Shown here: one piece after another, positions 8,870 through 16,692 of the stretch
Numbering within the stretch: the stretch's first letter is position 1
Layout: each line of letters opens with the position of its first letter
NCBI GenBank assembly: GCA_017626095.1
Contig: JAGAJL010000041.1
Span: forward strand, 1 to 32,081
Origin: Lachnospiraceae bacterium
GTDB taxonomy: Bacteria; Bacillota; Clostridia; Lachnospirales; Lachnospiraceae
Direction: 5' to 3'
Length of the DNA stretch: 32,081 nucleotides
Notes under the pieces: model-generated
Database searches by the model: none
What the model was told of the DNA's origin: nothing
Seen by the model: the letters and a program-made list of their open reading frames with translations, nothing else
Program-made: the position numbers and the translations under genes

Positions 8870-10630
8870 GCCCTTTTTAGAAGAGTTTTCAATGATTTCT
8901 GCGCACTCTTTTGTCGGCAAAATCATTCCACCACGGTTATGGGCCCACAAAATATGGCAGTTATCTTTTTGACACAATTCCTGTAAAACTCCCTGCCAGA
9001 AATCACTCTTCAGTTCATCAAAATGTATCAAGGATTCTACAATTCTTACGACACCTTCTTCGGCTCTGCAAAGCAAATATCCCTGTTTTGCCTTAACTAA
9101 ATATCCGCCTACAAATGCATTTTCCTTAAGTGCATACGAAAGTGCCTCATAATCCCAGCTCGCATACATACGTCCATCAAAAAAGGCATTTCTCTTTTCT
9201 TCGTAATCGCGAATAACTTCTTTTGTAAAATCACGGATAATTTCAAACTCTCCATGCGTATCAACACGACCGGGAAGCAGATTTTCTGCCGCGAAATCAT
9301 ATAGATAACGTTTAAAACATGTGACAAAACCTTGCTTTTCATAATAAGTTTCAAGACTTTCCGATGCATGTTGTAAAATCAGAGGTTTCTTCCATTTATG
9401 AATAGCATGCTGAATGATTTTTGCAGCATAGCCTTTATTGCGAAATTCAAATCCGGTTGCTACCGCATAGACATACAAAACTTCTGCGCTCTGCATGCTG
9501 ATATCCTTACTCTCAACCGGACATTTTAATTTCGCCGGAAGAAAACTTGCCATGGAAACAATTTTTCCGTTCTCACGGATACAAAGCATATTATCTTCTG
9601 TAAAACGATTATTAAGATAAAAACGAATGTAACGCTCCTCGTCTCCAAAGCATTCTTTCCAGAGTTCTACAATCTGTTCTTCATCCTCTTTGGAAGCGTA
9701 GGTAATATCACTCTCGATGGCATAGTATTTTTTTGCAAACAAATCGGGATAATAAGACAACTTTGCTTTTCGCAATCCGGGATCTCCGGTATCCTCTTCC
9801 CGATTAATATATTTCATTCCTTTACAGTTGTTTGCTGCAAACTCACGGTTAATCATCTGAAAAGCTCCTTGCATATCCGGATATGCCTTTTCAAAATGTA
9901 CGACCATGGTATCTTCGTTTAATTGCTCACCGATTGTAAAAGCCACCACTTTTCCATCTGCTTTCAAGATACCACCGGTAAAGTTAAGCTCTTCAAAATA
10001 ATCCAGTGCTGTCCTGATAGCCTGCTTCTCGGCCTCAAGTTCCCGTTTTTCGACGCCTGACTCCTGCATGTGCAGATCAAACCAGTTCTGCTCCATCTCC
10101 CAGCATAATTCCTTATTTGTATAGGTAATCCTTTCATAACTCCATTCATATTTCTCAATAAAGCGATTGATATGATTGCGTTTTGCCGAAAGCTTTTTAC
10201 CCTTCAATGTAGCAAGGCGTTCTGTCTCATATACGTAGTCATAACGGTCACGAATACCGTCTATTTCAAAAATACCCGGAAAATATTTTTTAATATGTGT
10301 CTTTTGGGATTCAGAGAAGACTGAGAGCCAAAGCTTTTCACTTTTAGCATGCGTTAACTTTAATAGTATTTCCACAGCCTGCTGCCGGTTTTCATCCGTC
10401 CCCCCCATAGGATAACTGTAGACCTGCTGCCCCTGGATAAAATAGCGCGCAACCGCACATCCGGCTATCTTTGCCACTTCCGTATAATAAGCCTTCGACC
10501 ACAAAAAAATACTGCCAAAAATGCTGTCACAGGCTTGTACATCATCTTCCTTTTCTCTTGCTTTATACCACCACATATCGTCTAGATCAATCGGATGGAA
10601 AGGTATCTGCATATTGGAATCAATAATCAT
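8846..10630 (-). CDS. DUF2156 (aminoacyl-lipid synthase-like) and GNAT acetyltransferase fusion
   Basis: 594-residue two-domain protein. Residues about 1-295 form a DUF2156 / phosphatidylglycerol lysyltransferase C-terminal-like domain, marked by LATLKGKKLSAKRNHINRF and a GNAT-like fold ending near KLSYYPDLFAKKYYA. Residues about 300-440 form a second GNAT domain with motif A (YAVATGFEFRNKGYAAKI) and ESLETYYEKQGF. About 120 further residues follow. No membrane helices are present, unlike full-length MprF. Start at ATG 10630, with GGAGG 10 bases upstream; an in-frame ATG 45 bases earlier has no site. DUF2156 proteins can transfer aminoacyl groups from tRNA, and the second domain may acetylate a small molecule or peptide. 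The true substrate is unknown. It is convergent with the esterase gene. Confidence 0.75.
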   Translation of the reverse strand: MIIDSNMQIPFHPIDLDDMWWYKAREKEDDVQACDSIFGSIFLWSKAYYTEVAKIAGCAVARYFIQGQQVYSYPMGGTDENRQQAVEILLKLTHAKSEKLWLSVFSESQKTHIKKYFPGIFEIDGIRDRYDYVYETERLATLKGKKLSAKRNHINRFIEKYEWSYERITYTNKELCWEMEQNWFDLHMQESGVEKRELEAEKQAIRTALDYFEELNFTGGILKADGKVVAFTIGEQLNEDTMVVHFEKAYPDMQGAFQMINREFAANNCKGMKYINREEDTGDPGLRKAKLSYYPDLFAKKYYAIESDITYASKEDEEQIVELWKECFGDEERYIRFYLNNRFTEDNMLCIRENGKIVSMASFLPAKLKCPVESKDISMQSAEVLYVYAVATGFEFRNKGYAAKIIQHAIHKWKKPLILQHASESLETYYEKQGFVTCFKRYLYDFAAENLLPGRVDTHGEFEIIRDFTKEVIRDYEEKRNAFFDGRMYASWDYEALSYALKENAFVGGYLVKAKQGYLLCRAEEGVVRIVESLIHFDELKSDFWQGVLQELCQKDNCHILWAHNRGGMILPTKECAEIIENSSKKGYLGLTLD

Positions 10631-10845
10631 TCTTGATATTCCTCCATGTAAGTAATATATATTCGTAATTGACAACCACTGTTAAAACAAAAAATCTTCT
10701 GCCAACAACAATACAAAATTCACTTTAACTATTCTTTCCTTATTATATCTCTGAAAATCAGAAAAAACACGTACTTTTCTACATGATTCTATAAAAATAC
10801 ATCCCAAAATGTATCTGTGAAAGTACAATTCCTTTTCTCTTTCTG

Positions 10846-10854
10846 TGCTAAAAT
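10846..10854 (+). promoter_or_regulatory. Possible extended -10 promoter for the LtaS-like gene
   Basis: TGC-TAAAAT at 10846-10854 matches an extended -10 element. The -35 region is poor. If it is used, the palindromic repeat that follows would be transcribed as a leader of about 200 bases. Confidence 0.3.
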
Positions 10855-10878
10855 ACTGATGTTATCATATGGTTTCTC

Positions 10879-11030
10879 GGATTTGTGTTCCCAATATCTA
10901 TCTTTGTCCGCAGTCTTTTACGAGTTTTCGTGTCTTTCTTAGTGGCATAAGCGAACAAATATAATGACCTGTTTCAACTGTCTGAAACAGATGTACAAGG
11001 CGAAAAGATAGATATCGGGAATACAAATCC
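10879..11030 (+). repeat. Palindromic intergenic repeat, copy 1
   Basis: This 152-base element fills much of the 432-base gap between the divergent GNAT-fusion and LtaS-like genes. Its ends are inverted repeats (GGATTTGTGTTCCC...ATATCTATCTTT with AAAGATAGATAT...GGGAATACAAATCC). An inner hairpin CTGTTTCA/TGAAACAG lies at about 10969-10990. About 65 bases at 10916-10982 match the reverse complement of the second copy at 25141-25206 with only a few differences, so this is a dispersed family. It has no coding capacity. The remaining gap (10631-10878) holds AT-rich DNA with a possible promoter at 10846. Confidence 0.8.
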
Positions 11031-11062
11031 AAAACGTAATAGAAAATAAAGGAATATAGAAC

Positions 11063-13042
11063 ATGTTTCAAGCACTCAAAAATTTTTTCCGAAAATGCAA
11101 TGAAAACATTATACCTCTGATTATTGTGTTACCCTTTTTTGAAATATTGGTGATTGAATGTCTTCACCGCCGCTCTATCAAAGCCGGATTCACTTTTATC
11201 ATAGAAGAGCCTTTTTCATATTTCATCAATGTGGTTCTTTTGATGGCAATGCTTTCGGTCTGCCTCTTATTCCGGGAAAGATTATTCTGGGCATTCCTTT
11301 TTAGTCTGTTCTGGCTGATTCTTGGAATTATCAATTGTGTCATACTCGGAAACCGTGTATCCCCCTTTTCGTTCAACGATATCAAGGTTTTTTCTTCTGT
11401 TGCCAGTATCGTGCGCCAATATATGGGAATCCCCCAGATTGCCGGCGCAATTGTATTTTTAGGTTTTTGTACGGTAATCACTGTCTATCTGCGGAGACGA
11501 ATTCCAAAAATAGACCGCAGAAAACACATTCTTCGCGATATGATTTTCTTATCTGTTTTTATGATTTGCGGCGTCCTTTCCGTTTATGCAGGAAAACGTC
11601 AGTTTAAACACACGGGTAATATTACGCTAACCTATTTATATGATGGTTTTGTGTATTGCTTCACAGACAGCGTTATGAATGCCGGAATTCAAAAACCGGT
11701 TGCCTATTCCGAGCATCGAATTCATACCATTCAGAATTCATTAAATCAATATGATGCAGAAAAATATCGGGAAACAGACCAAAAACCGAATGTGATTTTT
11801 GTTCAGTTAGAATCTTTTTTTGATGTAAACAACATGCGGTATTATTCTTATAATGCAGACCCAACGCCTTATTTTCACAGACTGATCAAAAACTATTCAT
11901 CCGGCCTTTTAACCGTTCCCGCTTTCGGCGCCGGAACCGTAAATACGGAGTTTGAAGTTTTAACCGGAATGAGCATAGAAAATTTTGCCCTGTGTGAGTA
12001 TCCATACAAGACTATATTAAAAGAACAGACTTGCGAAAGTCTGGCCTATAATTTGCAGGAAGAAGGATATGCAACGGCTGTTATACACAATAACCGTGGC
12101 ACTTTTTACTCTCGAAATCAGGTATTTAAACATCTTGGTTTTGATGTCTTTGATTCTGTGGAATACATGAATGATCTGGACTATAACTCTATTAATTGGG
12201 TAAAAGACAGTATTCTGCCGGGGCAGATTATCGAACGCATGAAGTCTACTCCGCAAAAAGATTTTATTTATACCATTACCGTTCAGCTGCATGGAAAATA
12301 TCCGACTAAGGCACCGGAAAATCCCTATAATCTTACTTTAGTGGGCGAAAAAAACGAGGATACAAAAAATGCATTTGAATACTATATCAATGAATGTCAT
12401 GAAACAGATTTATTCATTAGGCAACTGATTGCCGAAGTAAAAGCTTTGGGTGAAGATACCGTCATCGTCTTTTTTGGTGATCATCTGCCTACACTCGATA
12501 TTACAGATTCGGATTTACAATATCAGAACACCTATCAGACAACCTATGTCATCTGGGATAACATTGGTTTAGAGCAGAAAGACAAAAATCTAAACGCTTA
12601 TCAGTTGTCCTCCCATGTTATGGGAAAACTGGGATACTCCAATGGTGTATTGACCCGTTTCCATCAATTATATGCGGACAATCCATACTACGATATGAAT
12701 CTGCATTTACTGGAATATGATATATTATATGGAAAAAAATATATTTATGGCGGTGTTGATCGCTATGACGCATCCCAGTTACAGCTTGGTCTTTATCCCA
12801 TCACAATAGAAAATGTCCGCCAGGGTACAGACGTTGTCGTTGTAACCGGCGAACATTTTACCGAATCCAGCTGTATCTTTATTAACGGACATAAGCAGGA
12901 AACCAAATTTGTTGATGAAAATGCTTTACTGACTTACGGATATGAATTAACCGATGGTGACCGTATCCGCATCAGACAAATCACTAGCACTGGTGGAAAA
13001 CTGGGTTCTACGGATGAGTGGATTTATTTATCCAATCCGTAA
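11063..13042 (+). CDS. LtaS-family membrane sulfatase/phosphoglycerol transferase
   Basis: 659-residue member of the lipoteichoic acid synthase family. About five N-terminal membrane helices (near 15-34, 51-69, 73-95, 124-142 and 156-173) are followed by an extracellular sulfatase-fold domain. The metal and catalytic set is visible: Glu250 in VQLESFFD, the nucleophile Thr292 in GAGTVNTEFE, His410 in VQLHGKYP, and Asp473-His474 in FFGDHLP. These enzymes move glycerol phosphate (or a related group) from phosphatidylglycerol onto a surface glycolipid or polymer. About 100 residues after the sulfatase domain form an extra C-terminal beta-rich part (LYPITIENVRQGTDVVVVTG) that resembles an IPT/TIG-like module. 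AAAGGA lies 8 bases before the ATG. Whether the product is teichoic acid or a phosphoglycerol-modified glycan cannot be told. Confidence 0.85.
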   Translation: MFQALKNFFRKCNENIIPLIIVLPFFEILVIECLHRRSIKAGFTFIIEEPFSYFINVVLLMAMLSVCLLFRERLFWAFLFSLFWLILGIINCVILGNRVSPFSFNDIKVFSSVASIVRQYMGIPQIAGAIVFLGFCTVITVYLRRRIPKIDRRKHILRDMIFLSVFMICGVLSVYAGKRQFKHTGNITLTYLYDGFVYCFTDSVMNAGIQKPVAYSEHRIHTIQNSLNQYDAEKYRETDQKPNVIFVQLESFFDVNNMRYYSYNADPTPYFHRLIKNYSSGLLTVPAFGAGTVNTEFEVLTGMSIENFALCEYPYKTILKEQTCESLAYNLQEEGYATAVIHNNRGTFYSRNQVFKHLGFDVFDSVEYMNDLDYNSINWVKDSILPGQIIERMKSTPQKDFIYTITVQLHGKYPTKAPENPYNLTLVGEKNEDTKNAFEYYINECHETDLFIRQLIAEVKALGEDTVIVFFGDHLPTLDITDSDLQYQNTYQTTYVIWDNIGLEQKDKNLNAYQLSSHVMGKLGYSNGVLTRFHQLYADNPYYDMNLHLLEYDILYGKKYIYGGVDRYDASQLQLGLYPITIENVRQGTDVVVVTGEHFTESSCIFINGHKQETKFVDENALLTYGYELTDGDRIRIRQITSTGGKLGSTDEWIYLSNP

Positions 13043-13060
13043 TTTCCCAAACATAATAAT

Positions 13061-13150
13061 GATGTTGGTGTCAAAAGCTATTTTGACACCATGACACCAA
13101 CGAATTGCTACGCACTTTGTGCAGTGTGACCTTTTGACCTTGGTATCACC
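13061..13150 (+). repeat. Hairpin repeat family R, copy 1
   Basis: This 90-base element lies between the convergent LtaS-like and SDR genes. It begins with a perfect 10-bp hairpin (GGTGTCAAAA, loop GCTA, TTTTGACACC), continues with ACACCAACGAATTGCTACG and CACTTTGTGC, and ends in ACCTTTTGACCTTGGTATCACC. The last part is roughly the inverse of the start. It ends 3 bases before the SDR stop codon at 13154-13156. The hairpin could work as a bidirectional terminator, but no T-run follows. Confidence 0.8.
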
Positions 13151-13153
13151 ACA

Positions 13154-13918
13154 TTATAAATTTGCACCATGATCAATGACAATTACCTGACCGGTAATGG
13201 CAGACGATTCATCACTTGCCAAAAACAGGATTGCATTTGCAATCTCATTCGGACGGCTGACAGGGAGTGTTAAATCAGCGTGTTTTGCCATCGCTCCCAT
13301 CATGTTTGGATCCAGACCATCCTGTTTCATATTCATGGTCATTGGTGTAACCACACTTCCGGGACATAACGCGTTGCAACGCACGCCGTCAGCAGCGCAA
13401 CGCATTGCGATATTTTTTGTCATACCGATTACGGCTGCTTTACTGGATACATAGGCTACTCCGCCTCCGCCTGTATAACCGGCAACACTTGATACATTGA
13501 CAATAGAACCGTTTTTGGCTTCAATCATGACTTTTGTGGCTTCACGTGCCATATAAAGAGTACCTTTTGCATTGATGTCAATCAATCTGTCTATGGTATC
13601 ATCTGTAACCTTTTCAATGGGTTCCAAACCGCTGTCCACAACTCCGGCATTATTTACCAGAATATCAACCTTTCCATATGCCTGAACTGTTTTTTCAATA
13701 ACCTCTGCACACTGCTCTTTTTGGGAAATATCACAGGGTACAACCAAAACCTCTCCGCCTGCTTCCCTGATTTTTCCGGCAACTTCTTCCAACTGCTCTA
13801 CTCGTCTTGCAGAAATGATAACCTTTGCCCCCTCTTTTGCAAATAATTCCGCGGTACATGCACCAATTCCGGAATTGCCTCCTGTAATAACTGCGACCTT
13901 ATTTTCCAGTCTGCCCAT
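13154..13918 (-). CDS. Short-chain dehydrogenase/reductase, FabG-like
   Basis: 254-residue classical SDR. The nucleotide-binding motif TGGNSGIG lies at 13-20, NNAG at 89-92, and the catalytic Ser near 143 with Tyr156 and Lys160 in YVSSK. A C-terminal GQVIVIDHGANL is typical of the family. Arg38-Arg39 after the second beta strand suggests a preference for NADP(H). The family reduces or oxidises keto and hydroxyl groups; the substrate cannot be told from sequence. It is 3-oxoacyl-ACP-reductase-like but stands alone, with no fatty acid synthesis genes nearby. The start at 13918 has an excellent site (GGAGG, spacing about 8). Confidence 0.88.
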   Translation of the reverse strand: MGRLENKVAVITGGNSGIGACTAELFAKEGAKVIISARRVEQLEEVAGKIREAGGEVLVVPCDISQKEQCAEVIEKTVQAYGKVDILVNNAGVVDSGLEPIEKVTDDTIDRLIDINAKGTLYMAREATKVMIEAKNGSIVNVSSVAGYTGGGGVAYVSSKAAVIGMTKNIAMRCAADGVRCNALCPGSVVTPMTMNMKQDGLDPNMMGAMAKHADLTLPVSRPNEIANAILFLASDESSAITGQVIVIDHGANL

Positions 13919-14053
13919 AATAAATACCTCCTGCTTACATTATTTGAAATTGCAATCATGATATGTATAAGAATCTACGAGTTTAAAATCATCACATCGA
14001 ATCCCATACACATGTATAGGTATATTTTAATCAGAAACAGACAAGAATTCAAT

Positions 14054-14277
14054 ATGAATAATCAATATTATCTAAATCTGGATTTTGGTTCTCAAGGCTC
14101 ATTTTCTTACAATGTAACAACTTTTAAATTGATGGATTATACCATAGAAGAATTAAATAAAAAGAAAATGATTATTCTAAAGCATTGATTGCTGAAATGG
14201 ATATTGAAATCGCTGAAAAAGACAACGAGATCGCTATGTTAAAAGCTCAATTAGCTAAACTGCAGGCATTGTCTTAG
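14054..14277 (+). pseudogene. Second Rpn-family nuclease/transposase remnant
   Basis: Reading from ATG 14054, NNQYYLNLDFGSQGSFSYNV then MDYTIEELNKKKMIIL is typical of the segment before the C-terminal third of Rpn-type PD-(D/E)XK nucleases. The frame breaks near 14176. Another frame then gives an AEMDIEIAEKDNEIAMLKAQ coiled-coil tail ending in a TAG at 14275-14277, again typical of the C-terminus of these proteins. The nuclease core at the N-terminus and a stretch between the two segments are gone, so this is a deletion remnant. It overlaps by a few bases the remnant end of the EamA gene on the other strand. Confidence 0.55.
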
Positions 14278-14683
14278 CTACGTTCTTTCAACTGAAGAAA
14301 AATACCTCCGATAATCATCAAAAGACCAATTTTTCATGCAGAACCGGAACAGAAAAAATGATAATCATAATCGGCCATAAATAGTTGATAATGCAGGCAT
14401 CTGACGCCTTTAATCCGGCAATTCCCATATTATATGTAAGAATATACAGATAAATTCCCAGTGCTCCTAGGCCAAATAAAATCAAATAATCTTTTATATG
14501 ATACGTTTTTAAAACCAGTATTTTCTTTGTAACAATATTTATCACAAATAAAGTGATTGTTGCTATAAGCATTGTTAAAAACAAAAATTCTTCCTCCGGA
14601 AGCGCATTAAGCATCAGTTTTGAAAATGGCGAAATCGTTGCCCATAAAACAACAGCAAGCATTGCATAAATATATGATTTCAT
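14274..14683 (-). pseudogene. EamA-type (DMT) transporter, broken
   Basis: The intact N-terminal 120 residues (MKSYIYAMLAVVLWATISPF...) give four membrane helices of the first EamA domain. The frame stops at 14318, just after LHEKLVF. In another frame the bases to 14274 read LLMIIGGIFLQLKERS-stop, which looks like the C-terminus of such a transporter. Full EamA proteins have about 290 residues and ten helices, so the middle has been deleted and the ends joined out of frame. Not expected to be functional. Confidence 0.7.
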
Positions 14684-14803
14684 TTTTATTTCATTCCAAC
14701 ATTTTATCCAATGATTTTACACGATTGGATGTTCCTTTCTTTTGTATTAAAGAGGTTTCTCACATCCCCCAATTTTGACACGTTTTCTACTTCCCGTTTG
14801 ACT

Positions 14804-14841
14804 TAAAAAAAAGGACAAAGCGTGCCTGACTGCTTTGTCCC
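14804..14841 (-). terminator. Intrinsic terminator after the GGDEF gene
   Basis: On the minus strand GGACAAAGC (14840-14832), a 10-base loop and GCTTTGTCC (14821-14813) form a perfect 9-bp stem followed by eight T residues. It lies 27 bases after the stop of the GGDEF gene. Confidence 0.92.
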
Positions 14842-14867
14842 CTTAAAAAGTTATACCACCAATAATG

Positions 14868-16202
14868 TCATTGAGCAATATTACTTTGTGCTTTTTTATA
14901 ATACAAAGCTTTATCCTCATACATTCTTTGTTCCGCAACCGCCAGAATTTTATCTATATCGCGATTGGCAACCTCCTGCCAGTCAGATCCAACTGCCAAC
15001 ACTACAGAATTCTTAAGAGCAGTCTCTCGTAATAAGGAAGTTTTTTGTTCCAGGACATGTTTCTCTATCTGTGGACACAATGCCAACAATTCGTCTCCGC
15101 CAACCCGAAACAATCCATAAGTACCAAATACTTCACGCAAACTGTCACAAGCTCGTAAAATCAAGTCATCTCCTGCTTTATGTCCTTTGGTATCATTGAC
15201 TCTTTTTAATCCGGTAATATCACAATATACCACACCCAAATTACCACTTTTAATGGCTCCTTCCAGATAACGTTCCATTGCAAAGCGGTTTCCAAGCTGC
15301 GTCAATTGATCACTGTAACTCATATTCTGCAACTGCTTTACAAGATCCCTGCGCTTTAAAGATGAAACAATAAAATGGCCCATAATCTGTAAAAAGTTTT
15401 GTGTATATTCATAAGACTCTTCATGCGGATTGTCCACACCGTAAAATCCGATATTTTTTGTATCATCATACAAAGGGACTACCACCAGCGAATGAATATC
15501 CTGTCGTTTTAAAATGTCATACTGTAAAGGATCACTTTCCCGGATATCCTCTAAATCTTCAATGATAATATTTTTATCTTCACAAAACTGACGATACCAG
15601 TTTGCACAAATCTCGGGTGGGAGATTCTGAAGATTGTCTTTTTCCGGTGTGATACCATTTGCCACCCATTCATGCGTATTATCATCACCACCGGTTTCAT
15701 TTTTTTCAAAGATATAGGTTCTTTCACCGCGCAATGCCTTGCCCAGATATTCCAAAATAATATCCAATTCCTTATCCGGTGTAGCGGCACGCAAGGCAAG
15801 ACGCATTCCTTCATTGGCAATTGCCTCTAAATCCTGCCTTTCCAGTATCATTTGATATTTCTGTTCCTGGGCACTGTTATCAATGGCAATCTCCATACGG
15901 TAACGTCTGTTGCCTTCCACAATTAGTGTATCTTTCAAGACATAGTTTCTTTTTACAATCGGATTGTAATACTGCCATTCCCGAAAACATCCTTCTTCAA
16001 GGTCATCATTATTGCAAAAAGCACAGGGGGCCAGACTTTTTTGTAACAACTCATGACACTTTTTTCCCTTCAATTCATCCAAAGAATGGAGGTTATATAT
16101 CTCCAATGTCTTTTTATTCATATAAATCAGTTCATGCGTATCGACATCGGCAACATAAACCACTTCATTCAAATTTTCAAAGAATTCCCAAATCTTTTTC
16201 AT
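14868..16202 (-). CDS. PAS-GAF-GGDEF diguanylate cyclase
   Basis: 444-residue soluble signalling protein. Residues 1-110 form a PAS domain with a cysteine cluster (KCHELLQKSLAPCAFC at about 48-63, CxxC included) that could bind metal or sense redox state. Residues about 130-285 form a GAF-like sensor domain. A GGDEF domain runs from about 295 to 440. The active-site motif is GGDEL (368-372), an accepted variant, with YCDITGLKRVND carrying the metal Asp. The RxxD inhibitory site expected just before the motif is absent, so product inhibition may be weak. The product would be cyclic di-GMP, linking to motility control. AAGGA lies 9 bases before the start. Confidence 0.88.
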   Translation of the reverse strand: MKKIWEFFENLNEVVYVADVDTHELIYMNKKTLEIYNLHSLDELKGKKCHELLQKSLAPCAFCNNDDLEEGCFREWQYYNPIVKRNYVLKDTLIVEGNRRYRMEIAIDNSAQEQKYQMILERQDLEAIANEGMRLALRAATPDKELDIILEYLGKALRGERTYIFEKNETGGDDNTHEWVANGITPEKDNLQNLPPEICANWYRQFCEDKNIIIEDLEDIRESDPLQYDILKRQDIHSLVVVPLYDDTKNIGFYGVDNPHEESYEYTQNFLQIMGHFIVSSLKRRDLVKQLQNMSYSDQLTQLGNRFAMERYLEGAIKSGNLGVVYCDITGLKRVNDTKGHKAGDDLILRACDSLREVFGTYGLFRVGGDELLALCPQIEKHVLEQKTSLLRETALKNSVVLAVGSDWQEVANRDIDKILAVAEQRMYEDKALYYKKAQSNIAQ

Positions 16203-16283
16203 TTGTATTGATCCTTCCAGATATTCAAATCCCCATTTATAGTTTCATTCAAATTACAATTCCATTTCATAGAAGAATAGTAA

Positions 16284-16467
16284 GATGTTGGGGTCAAAAG
16301 GTATTTTGCCCCATGATACCAACGGATTGCTACGCACTTTGTGCTCTCGCAATCCTAAAACATTCGAAATCCGCCCTAATCGGGCTACTTTCTCATGTTT
16401 TGCGGGTCCCAAAGTCATACTTTTTCATGCAAGCATGAAAAGTATGACCTTTTGACCCTGATATCAT
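16284..16467 (+). repeat. Hairpin repeat family R, copy 2 (long form)
   Basis: A 184-base element in the 490-base gap between the GGDEF gene and the class III aminotransferase. Its left end is GATGTTGGGGTCAAAAGGT and its right end the inverse (ACCTTTTGACCC then TGATATCAT). Inside it has GATTGCTACGCAC, the stems GGATTGC/GCAATCC and GCCC/GGGC, and a strong hairpin CATACTTTTTCATG/CATGAAAAGTATG. The rest of the gap holds AT-rich DNA at 16203-16283 and 16468-16580, then the terminator. No gene was found in it. Confidence 0.8.
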
Positions 16468-16580
16468 ATTAACACAAAATAAGGTACAAAACTACATTTT
16501 TTAGCTCCGTATTTAGATTTATACATCTCTGCCGATGATTCTCGCTTCTTATGATGCGCAACTATGGTGATATAATAAGT

Positions 16581-16655
16581 CACAAAAAAGAGTGCCCGGT
16601 TTCACAGTGGGACACTCTTCATGACGGAAGATCCGTCACCACTTCAAAACCGGGC
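16581..16655 (-). terminator. Compound terminator after the class III aminotransferase
   Basis: On the minus strand a long stem pairs GCCCGGTTT (16655-16647) with AAACCGGGC (16602-16594). Inside it are AGTGG/CCACT and a small hairpin TGACGG/CCGTCA, and ACTCTTTTTTG follows. An alternative stem AAGAGTG (16619-16613) with CACTCTT (16594-16588) uses the same 3' bases and leads directly into the T-run. It lies about 40 bases after the stop at 16693 and probably ends the transporter-aminotransferase transcript. Confidence 0.75.
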
Positions 16656-16692
16656 TTTTATTCAAGAAACACAAATCCGTAAAGAGAGGGAA

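Noticed and set aside
10879-11030. Insertion sequence with transposase
   Set aside because: No coding capacity and no flanking transposase; described as a non-autonomous repeat instead.
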